The notes below the pieces were generated by a model. The model had not been told where the DNA came from, did no database searches, and saw only the letters and a list, made by a program, of their open reading frames with translations. Shown one piece after another: positions 16,411 to 23,811 of a stretch of DNA of 37,881 nt (positions are counted from its first letter, which is position 1; the number at the start of each line of letters is the position of its first letter). The stretch is from an uncultured Bacilli bacterium (GTDB lineage Bacteria > Bacillota_I > Bacilli_A > RF39 > UBA660). The stretch covers positions 1-37,881 of the forward strand of contig CARMXJ010000011.1 in NCBI GenBank assembly GCA_949025205.1, written 5' to 3'. Position numbers and translations under genes: made by a program.

Positions 16411-16911
16411 ATGAAATTTATAAAAGAACAAATTCTTTTAATTCGAAAAAAAGACCCTGCTATTAAAAGTATTTGGGAAGTGCTTTTGTATCCTAGTTTT
16501 CGTGTACAAGTTTATTATAAAATAGCGCACTTTTTATATAGAAGAAAACATTATTTTTGGGCACGTTACTTTTCTGAAAAAGCGAAAAGAAAAACAGGAA
16601 TTGAAATTCATCCTGGAGCAGTAATTGGTAAGAATTTATTTATTGATCATGGAAATGGGGTAGTTATTGGAGAGACTGCTATTCTTCATGATAATATTAC
16701 TATGTATCATGGTGTTACTTTAGGTGGTACCACTAGTAAGAAGGAAAAAAGACATCCTACTATAAAGAGTAATGTAGTAATTGGAGCACATGCGCAGATA
16801 CTTGGAAATATTACAGTTGGAGAAAATGCCAAAATAGGAGCAGGAGCGGTTGTGTTAAAAGATGTAAAGGAAAATACAACAGTAGTAGGAGTACCTGCAC
16901 ACGAGAAATAA
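16411..16911 (+). CDS. cysE: Serine O-acetyltransferase (short form)
   Basis: Makes O-acetylserine from serine and acetyl-CoA for cysteine synthesis. A short helical N-terminal part is followed by a left-handed beta helix of hexapeptide repeats (IHPGAVIGKNL onward). The family signatures DHGNGVVIGET and MYHGVTLGGT are present, then KRHPTIKSNVVIGAHAQIL and GAGAVV. It is about 166 residues, much shorter than the E. coli enzyme but like short Bacilli forms. Starts at 16402, 16405 and 16411 are all possible; 16411 is best spaced from a weak GAGATGATG. A perfect palindrome overlaps the start region. No cysK is in the window. Confidence 0.9.
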   Translation: MKFIKEQILLIRKKDPAIKSIWEVLLYPSFRVQVYYKIAHFLYRRKHYFWARYFSEKAKRKTGIEIHPGAVIGKNLFIDHGNGVVIGETAILHDNITMYHGVTLGGTTSKKEKRHPTIKSNVVIGAHAQILGNITVGENAKIGAGAVVLKDVKENTTVVGVPAHEK

Positions 16912-17042
16912 TAAAAATATAAATAAAAAATATATTCTCAATAATAAGTATTGATTTTATCTATTTTTTTGATTGTTTACATTTTACTGTAAATTTACTA
17001 TTTTTAGGCTTGATAAACTCTATTTTTTCATTGTAAAAAGAA

Positions 17043-17071
17043 TTGCACAATTTAGAAAAAAAAGATACAAT
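17043..17071 (+). promoter_or_regulatory. Promoter for the gene at 17096
   Basis: TTGCAC (17043-17048) and TACAAT (17066-17071) with a 17-base spacer. The predicted transcription start near 17078 rules out the longer open frame back to 16973. Upstream at 16976-16993 lies an inverted repeat TTTACA-N6-TGTAAA. Confidence 0.6.
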
Positions 17072-17095
17072 GTTTACATGAAGGTAATGCGAAGT

Positions 17096-18208
17096 ATGGT
17101 AAAGTTTAAGAAAATTAAAAAAAGAAAAATGATTCTTTTTGTACTCCTTTTGTTTCTTTTATTCTATGTTTTTTTTCATAGTAAAAATTATGAAAAAGAA
17201 TATAGTTTTGATAGGGTCTCTGTTTTAGAAAGCTATAATAAAAAAGAAAAACAATATCAATTTTTATTTCGAGTAGAAGAGAAAGAATTTTTTGTTTCTT
17301 TTGAAAGCAAATATTTGCATAAAAAGAAATTTGTGGAAGAAGTAGAAGTAAAACAAAAGGAAGATACCATTTGTATTTTCCCTAAAGGAAAACATTTTTC
17401 TTTTTTCCCTTTATGTATGCAAGGGGAAGAATACGTAAGTTATCATTTAATTGAAGATGAAGAAATAATTCCAAAAGACATGAGAATGGAAATAGAAAAT
17501 AAAGAAACGACTTATCAACAATTAAAACTTTACCATTTAAATAACCGTACCTTTTTTGTTTGGAACTACAAAGGGTTTTATGTGATTGATTCTAAAAAGC
17601 AACAAGAGATAACTTTGTTTTCAAATGATGTGTATAATATTCCTTTAACAACACAAGTCGATAAATATTTAGTCATCGCCGATTATAATAGTAAATTTAT
17701 TTTACAAAAGTTTTATGTTATCAACAGTCAAAATAAGAGTGTGAAAGAGCTTTCTTTAGAAAAGGAACTTTCTTTTGAATCGTATTTTTTAGGAACTATA
17801 AATAAAAAAGCCTACTTGGTAGATAAAAAAAATAAAAAAGAATATGAAATCTATCCTAAGCGTCTTTTGATTGAAAATGTTACGAATAATAATCAAGGAA
17901 AAATTTTTGTAGAGGATGCTTTTGAACCCATTAGTATGACTTCTTTAGTAACAGCGGAGAAAACATTTACATACGCTTTAATAGTAGATTATAAGATAGA
18001 AAATAATACATTGTATGCTATTCATGCCCATCATCAAACAAAATTGTCGAACAAAAAAGTAAAAGACATTGTTTATAAAGAAGGAGATACGGTCTACTAT
18101 TTAGTAGAGGATAAACTTTATTACTATACACCAAGTGAGGGAGAAGTTCTTGTCATGTCTAACTTTGAATGGAATTTTAATTATAAAAATATGATATATG
18201 TATTTTAA
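17096..18208 (+). CDS. Membrane-anchored extracytoplasmic protein, unknown
   Basis: A very basic start (KFKKIKKRKM) leads into one hydrophobic segment (about residues 12-28), then ~340 residues outside the cell. That part is beta-rich with repeating short strands (FFVWNYKGFYVIDSK; KYLVIADYNSKFIL; TVYYLVEDKLYYYT), perhaps a beta-propeller-like fold, but no family is recognised. The reading frame extends to 16973, but the promoter at 17043-17071 lies inside it. ATG 17096 has AAGG 11 bases before it; 17078 and 17087 are alternatives. A terminator follows. Confidence 0.7.
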   Translation: MVKFKKIKKRKMILFVLLLFLLFYVFFHSKNYEKEYSFDRVSVLESYNKKEKQYQFLFRVEEKEFFVSFESKYLHKKKFVEEVEVKQKEDTICIFPKGKHFSFFPLCMQGEEYVSYHLIEDEEIIPKDMRMEIENKETTYQQLKLYHLNNRTFFVWNYKGFYVIDSKKQQEITLFSNDVYNIPLTTQVDKYLVIADYNSKFILQKFYVINSQNKSVKELSLEKELSFESYFLGTINKKAYLVDKKNKKEYEIYPKRLLIENVTNNNQGKIFVEDAFEPISMTSLVTAEKTFTYALIVDYKIENNTLYAIHAHHQTKLSNKKVKDIVYKEGDTVYYLVEDKLYYYTPSEGEVLVMSNFEWNFNYKNMIYVF

Positions 18209-18230
18209 GGAGAGTTTTTCTTCTTTTTTT
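18207..18230 (+). terminator. Intrinsic terminator
   Basis: AAGGAGA pairs with TCTTCTT (one G-U pair) around GTTTT, followed by T residues. Confidence 0.5.
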
Positions 18231-18274
18231 AACACATTGAAAAAAATGTCATACCTTATACTAGGAGTGGTGTT

Positions 18275-18724
18275 ATGTTTGATAAGTATTCATTGAAAAA
18301 AGGAGAAACACTAGAAAATGTAGCTCGAAGGTTCCATACGAATGTAGGTGTCTTAAAAGATATTAACAATATATATTATGATGAACAAGTAAGAGCAGGT
18401 ATGGATGTTATTGTTCCTAAAAACCAAGAGCATTATTTTAATTATTATGTGATTGAACAAGGAGATAATTTGTATGCTATTGCTAGAAAGTACAATATTA
18501 ACCCTGAACTTTTAGCTAGTATGAATGGACTTGATATGGATGATTTCATTTACCCCAATCAAGAAATATTAATTCCTAAAAGTGGATATAGTTACTATAT
18601 TACAAAAGAAGGAGATACCATAGAAACGGTATCAAAAGTTTTCGATGAAAATGAAAGAGAACTATTGCAAATGAATCCTGTCGTGTATTTACTTGCTGGG
18701 CAAATTTTGATTAAGAAAAAATAA
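18275..18724 (+). CDS. Triple LysM-domain protein without signal peptide
   Basis: The 149 residues are nearly all LysM repeats: about 4-48, 57-101 and 106-147, each with the GDTL-like turn and an ending like VIVPK, ILIPK or ILIKK. LysM binds N-acetylglucosamine polymers such as peptidoglycan. There is no signal peptide or membrane segment, unlike most cell-wall LysM proteins, but like cytoplasmic LysM proteins of spore coat assembly. AGGAGTGG precedes the ATG, and the upstream CATACCTTA resembles a sporulation-sigma -10 element. The promoter point is weak, and no sporulation gene lies nearby. Confidence 0.85.
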   Translation: MFDKYSLKKGETLENVARRFHTNVGVLKDINNIYYDEQVRAGMDVIVPKNQEHYFNYYVIEQGDNLYAIARKYNINPELLASMNGLDMDDFIYPNQEILIPKSGYSYYITKEGDTIETVSKVFDENERELLQMNPVVYLLAGQILIKKK

Positions 18725-18847
18725 ATAAAAGATTGTAATGAAATACAAAATATAAGTCAGCGTTATTTTTATTATCGATTGATTGATGCTATCCCCATGA
18801 TTTGGTTAGTGTCTTTTTTCTTATTTAAAGGAAGAAGCAAACTCTAG
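18725..18847 (+). pseudogene. Possible 40-codon gene remnant after the LysM stop
   Basis: Directly after the LysM stop codon the same frame stays open for 40 codons to a TAG. The translation includes YFYYRLIDAIPMIWL and then SFFLFKGRSKL, which looks like the C-terminal end of a membrane protein rather than random AT-rich DNA. It has no start codon or ribosome binding site of its own. It may be a deletion scar or a lost extension; a chance open stretch is possible. Confidence 0.25.
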
Positions 18848-18910
18848 GATTATTTCCTGTTAAAAATAACCTACTTGTTATATGCTATTTAATGTGAAAG
18901 GAAAGATACT

Positions 18911-19624
18911 ATGAATCAAGAAAAAATTGGAAAATTTATTGCAGAATGTCGCAGAAGACAAAAGATGACCCAAAGCGAATTGGCAGGTAAATTAGGTGTA
19001 ACCGAAAAATCGATAAGCAATTGGGAAAATGGAAGAAATATGCCAGATTTATCTTTGTTTAAACCATTATGCAATGATCTTCATATTACCATTAATGATT
19101 TAATAAGTGGTGAGGAGATTGATAAAGAAAAGTATCAAGAAAAGTTCGAAGAAAATATAGTGAATACGATTGATTATTCTACAAAGAAATTAAATAAATA
19201 TAATGGGGTTATTTCTTTAACTTTAGTTATATTTGGTTTATTTATTTCTTTATCAGCAATTATGATTTTTCCTAGTGAGAGTAGTTGGGGCTCTATTTAC
19301 TCTGTATTTGGAATCATCATATTTATGATAGGGATTGCCAGAATGACTCATGTAATGAAGTGGTTTAAACGCTTATTGTTACTTTTTATGGTATTTTGTG
19401 GGGCAATGGGAATTTTATTATTTACCGATTATATGAACGTTTTACTAAATCAGGAAGCTCCCATGTTTAGATTAGTAACAACTACTACTGGTAGCGTTAT
19501 TTACTATGACACTTTATTTTATGATGTATATAGATGCAATTTCGATGAGGAAAATGAATATTGGGTTGTAGAGAAAAATAATAATCCTACTATCGAAGAA
19601 TTAATCAATTATTGTAAATCATAA
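18911..19624 (+). CDS. XRE regulator fused to a membrane domain
   Basis: Residues 6-62 are a typical Cro/CI helix-turn-helix (RRQKMTQSELAGKLGVTEKS, then SNWENGRNMPDLSLFKPLC). This class often controls membrane or stress genes in Bacillota. After a charged linker, three hydrophobic segments follow at about 100-118, 125-143 and 151-168. A ~55-residue polar C-terminal domain (YYDTLFYDVYRCNFDEENEYW) is the last part. The domain order suggests a membrane-tethered regulator that senses something at the envelope; the signal is unknown. GAAAGGAAAG precedes the ATG. The large membrane protein at 19742 could be its target, but no operator was identified with confidence. Confidence 0.85.
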   Translation: MNQEKIGKFIAECRRRQKMTQSELAGKLGVTEKSISNWENGRNMPDLSLFKPLCNDLHITINDLISGEEIDKEKYQEKFEENIVNTIDYSTKKLNKYNGVISLTLVIFGLFISLSAIMIFPSESSWGSIYSVFGIIIFMIGIARMTHVMKWFKRLLLLFMVFCGAMGILLFTDYMNVLLNQEAPMFRLVTTTTGSVIYYDTLFYDVYRCNFDEENEYWVVEKNNNPTIEELINYCKS

Positions 19625-19656
19625 AATTACAATTGGGATTTAAATATTTTCTAAAA

Positions 19657-19679
19657 TTCGTTACACGAATGCGTGCGAA
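19657..19679. promoter_or_regulatory. Interrupted palindrome upstream of 19742
   Basis: TTCG-TTA-CACG-AATG-CGTG-CGAA: two nested 4-bp arms with a 3-base bulge on one side. It is CG-rich against an AT-rich background and lies 9 bases before a -35-like box. It may be an operator, perhaps for the adjacent XRE protein, or a small RNA hairpin without a T run. Confidence 0.35.
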
Positions 19680-19687
19680 ATATAGCT

Positions 19688-19715
19688 TTGCTTCCCTTTT
19701 TTTTTATGCTATGAT
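19688..19715 (+). promoter_or_regulatory. Promoter for the gene at 19742
   Basis: TTGCTT (19688-19693) and TATGAT (19710-19715), 16 bases apart, ending 26 bases before the start codon. Confidence 0.45.
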
Positions 19716-19741
19716 TATGGTAGAGAAAAAGAGTTGATACT

Positions 19742-21349
19742 ATGATACTAAAAAAACCGTATGCGTTTTTGATTAAACATTTTCGTATAATTCATTTATT
19801 TCTTCTTTTGCCCATTGCTTATTTAATTCATCGTACATTTCGAATTGTTTCTTTTTTTAAAAGTTACGTAAGCAATAATTACACAACTACGATTATTCAT
19901 ATAGCAGCAGAACATATTAGCTTTTTTATGTACTTTGCAGTGCTTTTTATTATCTTAACGACTTTGGCTATTTATTATTTGATGCGTCAGAAAAGAAAGT
20001 CGGTGAAGCTCTATTTCTTTATTATTCTTTACTATCTCTTCTTATTTGTATTAATTGGAGTTACGTATAGTATTTTAAGCAATATGGAACATAATTTAAT
20101 TACGGCTCAAACGGCTAGGGCATACCGCGATGTATCCATTGTTTTATGTTTGCCACAATATTTCTTTTTCCTTTATATGCTGATTCGAGGTATTGGATTT
20201 GATATTAAAAAATTTAACTTTGCAGGTGATTTAAAAGATTTAGAAATTACAGATATTGATTCGGAAGAATTTGAGTTTAATATTACAGTCGAAGGATATA
20301 AAGTAGAGCGAACATTTAGAAGATTTTTAAGAGAAACTACTTACTATATAAAAGAAAATACGTTTGTATTTGGATGTATTCTGGTTGTTTTTGTTATTTT
20401 TATTGGAACTACTTTGTATTTAAATTATGGTGTGTATAACAAAACTTATCATATGTCGGATAAGATGACACATAATTATTTTAATATTCAAATTGCGGAT
20501 AGTATGGTTACGAATCTGGGATATAATGGTGAAGTGATTACAGAAGGAAAATATTATTTGGTTTTAAAATTATTTGTAGAAAATAGAACGGCTTGGGACT
20601 ATGAGCTAGATTATACAAATTTCCGTTTGGTTTTAAATGGTAAAAATATTTATCCCTTGTTAGATAGAGGAGAATATTTTGTAGATTTTGGAAGACCTTA
20701 TAAAAATGAAAAAATTAAAAGACAGTCGAAAGATTATTATGTTCTTGCTTATGAGCTAGAGGAATCTGAACTTGCCAATGAATATTTAATTAAAATATTA
20801 GAAAGTATTGATTATAAAGTTGGTGAAATTGCTGCGAAGTATAAAAATATTCAGTTAAATCCACCTAAAATAGATAAAATAGAAGAAGTAGAAGTATTAG
20901 AAATGGGAGAAATTGCTCATTTAAAAGAATCTAATTTGGGAGATACAAATTTTCAATTAAATAATTACGAATTCGCAAGTAGTTATACATATGAATATGA
21001 TTATTGTACAAACACAAATAACTGTCGTAAGTTAAAAGATAGGATTACGCCGAATATCAGTGGTTCTATTGAAAGAACAACTTTACTTGTTTTAAATATG
21101 GATTATCATTTGGACTCTAATACTGTTTATGCAAGTATTATCAATACCGATTTAAAATTTTTTGAACAATTTTTTGCACTTCGGATTACAAAAAATGGGA
21201 AAACCAAGATTGTGCCCTTAAATAGTAAAACCAATGAGTATCTGAAAAATACACTTGTATTTGAAACAAGGGCAGAAGCAAGAGAGGCAGAAAAAGTAGA
21301 ATTATTATTAACTGTTCGGAATAAAAGATATGTGTATACTTTAAGATGA
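19742..21349 (+). CDS. Multi-pass membrane protein with large extracytoplasmic domain
   Basis: Five hydrophobic segments at about 16-29, 59-81, 90-112, 131-149 and 208-227, with a ~55-residue cytoplasmic stretch before the last. About 300 residues then lie outside the cell. The outer part looks like two beta domains: about 245-350 (KYYLVLKLFVENRT, similar in style to DUF4352-type domains) and about 430-535. The family is not recognised. A weak AGAGTTGA precedes the ATG; promoter and terminator flank the gene, so it is transcribed alone. It follows the membrane-linked XRE regulator, which may control it. Confidence 0.75.
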   Translation: MILKKPYAFLIKHFRIIHLFLLLPIAYLIHRTFRIVSFFKSYVSNNYTTTIIHIAAEHISFFMYFAVLFIILTTLAIYYLMRQKRKSVKLYFFIILYYLFLFVLIGVTYSILSNMEHNLITAQTARAYRDVSIVLCLPQYFFFLYMLIRGIGFDIKKFNFAGDLKDLEITDIDSEEFEFNITVEGYKVERTFRRFLRETTYYIKENTFVFGCILVVFVIFIGTTLYLNYGVYNKTYHMSDKMTHNYFNIQIADSMVTNLGYNGEVITEGKYYLVLKLFVENRTAWDYELDYTNFRLVLNGKNIYPLLDRGEYFVDFGRPYKNEKIKRQSKDYYVLAYELEESELANEYLIKILESIDYKVGEIAAKYKNIQLNPPKIDKIEEVEVLEMGEIAHLKESNLGDTNFQLNNYEFASSYTYEYDYCTNTNNCRKLKDRITPNISGSIERTTLLVLNMDYHLDSNTVYASIINTDLKFFEQFFALRITKNGKTKIVPLNSKTNEYLKNTLVFETRAEAREAEKVELLLTVRNKRYVYTLR

Positions 21350-21376
21350 AGCATTGTATTTTACGTGCTTTTTTTC
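21349..21376 (+). terminator. Intrinsic terminator
   Basis: AAGCA (21349-21353) and TGCTT (21366-21370) around a 12-base loop, then seven T residues. The stem overlaps the end of the gene. Confidence 0.5.
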
Positions 21377-21436
21377 TTATGTATAAAAAGAAAAGAAATA
21401 ACATATAGTATAATAGCTCAATTTTCTATAAAATCT

Positions 21437-21465
21437 TTGACAAATATATGGTTTTATATTAGAAT
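21437..21465 (+). promoter_or_regulatory. tRNA-Cys promoter
   Basis: A consensus TTGACA (21437-21442) and TAGAAT (21460-21465) with a 17-base spacer, 13 bases before the mature tRNA 5' end. Confidence 0.8.
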
Positions 21466-21478
21466 TGAAGATGTGTAC

Positions 21479-21552
21479 GGGTCTATAGCCAAGTGGTAAG
21501 GCGTGGGACTGCAACTCCCTGATCGTTGGTTCAAATCCGACTAGGCCCTCCA
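21479..21552 (+). tRNA. trnC: tRNA-Cys (GCA)
   Basis: A full cloverleaf can be drawn: acceptor GGGTCTA/TAGGCCC with one G-U pair, D arm GCC/GGC with AAGTGGTAA, anticodon loop CTGCAAC giving GCA, T arm GTTGG/CCGAC with TTCAAAT, discriminator T and an encoded CCA. The outermost anticodon-stem pair is a T-T mismatch. It is a single tRNA with its own promoter. Confidence 0.97.
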
Positions 21553-21562
21553 GATTGATAAG

Positions 21563-21604
21563 AAACTCGAACTATTAATAATTTAAAAGTTCGAGTTTTA
21601 TAAT
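21563..21604 (+). terminator. Hairpin after tRNA-Cys, probable terminator
   Basis: AAACTCGAACT (21563-21573) and AGTTCGAGTTT (21588-21598) pair perfectly over 11 bp around a 14-base loop. The downstream T run is short and interrupted (TTTTATAATT), so termination may be partial. Confidence 0.6.
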
Positions 21605-21722
21605 TCGGGAGTTTATGTTACAATAATCCTTAATTATAAAATGAATCATGCCAATTTATAAAAAATACACATGTTAATGACATCATCAATATGCTAACTA
21701 AAATGCGGGGGAGTTTTTAATT

Positions 21723-22313
21723 ATGGAAAAAAATAAATTAGTTCAAAAAAATTAGAAGAAATATTAAATGAGGTAAGAGTTTGTACTCTACTTTTTGTAA
21801 CCCTAAATGGTAAGATTAATTGTCCTAGTGCAGAAGAATACTTAACATGGATAAATCAATATTCAAAGTATTGTATACCAGAAATGGTAGAAATTTGGAA
21901 TGATGCTACTAGGAATCTTATATATAGTCCCTTAGTACCTAAACCACAGCATCAAGAGGATCCAATCGTAAAAGATTTAATTGAAAATAATAATTATGTA
22001 ATTATAGATAATTTATATAGCTTTATGGATGCAGGTAAAATAATGCAAACTTATGAAGAAACAAAATCTTGGGAAGAGGTTTGATAAGGTTGTAAATGAA
22101 CAAGGACATAGTGGACTGACTTTTTCAGGTTTATTAAATATAATGGTTCAATATTCTTTAATTGGTGTAGATTTTGTCGATAGATATGATCCTAGTAGAA
22201 TAAAAAGGGATAAAAATTTCAAAAAAATATATAATCAATCTAAAAGCTACATAGAAAATAGAAGCCAACTTAACAAAAGACTTGTTCTTGCTCTTTCAAA
22301 AAAAGTAATTTAA
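21723..22313 (+). pseudogene. Unknown gene broken by two frameshifts
   Basis: The ATG at 21723 follows GGGGGAG, a good ribosome binding site, but reads only ten codons before TAG. Losing one A in the A run at about 21744-21750 explains the first break. The frame then continues (LEEILNEV; PSAEEYLTWINQYSKY) to a TGA near 22082. One extra T in GAGGTTTGATAAG explains the second break, after which the frame runs (DKVVNEQGHSGLTF onward) to 22313. The two shifts cancel, giving 197 codons in all. The protein family is not recognised; it looks soluble. Sequencing errors in homopolymers, or slippage, are alternatives to true inactivation. Confidence 0.65.
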
Positions 22314-22747
22314 AAGTTATTGTACTTCTTCCTTAGGGCTTCCATATTAAAAATATCCGAACTCTTGTAGTTTGTTTTTTCTTTATAAAATAATAAGATT
22401 AAATTTTTTAAAAATTACACTGAACGAAAGCGTTGATAAGTTAAAAGATTAATAATCTAAACTTTGAGAAATATTAAATTACTTTAAATAATTTGAACCA
22501 TTTTCTCGTTTTCCAAACTTTAAAAATATTTATTTTTGGGAAATAAGTTGTTATCAAATACTTTGAAACATATTTGATATATTATAATCTGAAATATATT
22601 AATTTTTGTCTAAATTTGCATTTTTTCTCATTCTTATTCATATATTCATTGTTCATTGTTGTATATTTTGGTTAAATTTGGTTATATAAAAAACACAATT
22701 AACATTGATAAAAGAATGATTAAATTTACTACAGAAGGCGATTAACC

Positions 22748-22804
22748 ATGAGTAAATACTGTTCAGATCGTCTCCACATAGATACAAATAATAAATCTAT
22801 CTAG
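22748..22804 (+). CDS. Possible 18-residue leader peptide or remnant
   Basis: ATG with GAAGG 9 bases upstream, then MSKYCSDRLHIDTNNKSI and a TAG. Base composition is less AT-rich than its surroundings. No known leader-peptide pattern (run of one amino acid) is seen. It may be a remnant or chance. Confidence 0.2.
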   Translation: MSKYCSDRLHIDTNNKSI

Positions 22805-22874
22805 TCTTTGAAATTTATCATTAAGAATAACTATTGAATGTCAGATCTTTTTGTAAAATTAAGTGAAAAGGGTA

Positions 22875-22903
22875 TTGCATTAATTTATTATTTCTGATAA
22901 CAT
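22875..22903 (+). promoter_or_regulatory. Promoter for the TasA-like gene
   Basis: TTGCAT (22875-22880) and TAACAT (22898-22903) with a 17-base spacer; the -10 is a moderate match. A strong AAGGAGG follows at about 22913-22919. Confidence 0.5.
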
Positions 22904-22927
22904 TTTTATTGTAAGGAGGATATAAAA

Positions 22928-23710
22928 ATGGAAAAGAAAAATACTATATTGTTAACAGTTATCGCGATTGCAACTTTATTAGTTGCTGTAGTAGGCGCTA
23001 CTTTTGCATACTTTACAGCTTCAGTTACTACAGATAATGCTCAAAACAATCAAACTAAAGCAACTACAGCATCACTTGCTAATGCTAAAATGGATATGGG
23101 GAGTAAGCTTGTGGCTACAAATGCATTGCCTGGTTATAAAGCTTTAAAAACCGTTAAGGTAACTGGTACATGCGGAAATAATCAACCTACTTGTGATAGT
23201 ATCAATGCTAAAATTGTTTTAAAACCAACTGTTACCGATTTTACAGGACACGTTCGTTATACTGTGTATAAGATTGCAACTGCTAATGAAGCAAATGGTG
23301 TAACTTGTACAAATATCGATACTACAACTGGTCTTCCAAAAACCGGAGCTGATTATGATACAAATACAAGCACTGTGGATCCAGCTGATCCTAATACGGT
23401 TCAATATCATGATACTGTAACTTGTAGTGCTAATTCAGCTACTATTGTTCAAAAGAAAGATAGCACTGGAAGCCTTGTTACAGCTCAAGATATAGTTTTT
23501 GTTGATGGACAAAATGAAGAAATTCCTGTTGTTGTTAGTGGCGGAATGGCAGATACTTATTATGTAGTGATAGAGTATATGAATGTTAATGCTCCACAAG
23601 ATACAGAACAAGGAAAAACATTTACTGTAGATATTGATTTTGTTGTGGATGATGCTGCTAATGTTTATACAAATCAGACAGTAACGAATCCAACTCCAGC
23701 AACACCTTAG
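22928..23710 (+). CDS. TasA/camelysin-like exported protein
   Basis: Residues 1-32 form a SipW-type signal peptide: a hydrophobic stretch ending GATFAYFTAS, the usual ending for proteins cut by SipW-like peptidases. The mature part (~230 residues) is Thr/Asn/Asp-rich and beta-like, with TCGNNQPTCDS and ending in KTFTVDIDFVVDD as in TasA/camelysin-type fibre subunits. Four Cys may form two disulfides. It has the strongest ribosome binding site in the locus and its own promoter and terminator, consistent with an abundant product. The matching peptidase gene lies 1.3 kb downstream. Fibre formation is inferred from the family. Confidence 0.85.
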   Translation: MEKKNTILLTVIAIATLLVAVVGATFAYFTASVTTDNAQNNQTKATTASLANAKMDMGSKLVATNALPGYKALKTVKVTGTCGNNQPTCDSINAKIVLKPTVTDFTGHVRYTVYKIATANEANGVTCTNIDTTTGLPKTGADYDTNTSTVDPADPNTVQYHDTVTCSANSATIVQKKDSTGSLVTAQDIVFVDGQNEEIPVVVSGGMADTYYVVIEYMNVNAPQDTEQGKTFTVDIDFVVDDAANVYTNQTVTNPTPATP

Positions 23711-23733
23711 TAATTAAATTTTTTAAACGAAGG

Positions 23734-23757
23734 TCTATCTTAGGATAGATTTTTTTG
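23734..23757 (+). terminator. Intrinsic terminator
   Basis: TCTATC and GATAGA pair around the tetraloop TTAG, followed by eight T residues. Confidence 0.8.
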
Positions 23758-23786
23758 TTGCTCAAATATGTGCCTTATGATATACT
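23758..23786 (+). promoter_or_regulatory. Promoter for the DxDxDG-repeat gene
   Basis: TTGCTC (23758-23763) and TATACT (23781-23786) with a 17-base spacer, directly after the preceding terminator. Confidence 0.6.
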
Positions 23787-23811
23787 TACGATAGTAAGGA
23801 GAGTAGTTCTT

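Larger units (their letters stand above)
22314..22927. other. 614-base AT-rich region without a clear gene
   Basis: No convincing protein gene or known RNA was found. It holds a perfect 8-bp inverted repeat (ATCAAATA at 22553-22560 and TATTTGAT at 22571-22578, 10-base loop) followed by TATAAT at 22583-22588. It also holds a small hairpin AACG-AAAG-CGTT near 22432, an 18-codon reading frame at 22748, and the promoter of the next gene. The gap is long for this compact genome, so a leader RNA or decayed gene is possible. Confidence 0.5.

Noticed and set aside
16411..16911. Functional link between cysE and tRNA-Cys
   Set aside because: They are 4.5 kb apart with separate promoters; shared cysteine theme is probably coincidence.
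21479..22313. Mobile element integrated at tRNA-Cys
   Set aside because: No copy of the tRNA 3' end was found downstream and no integrase is present; the broken gene alone is not enough.
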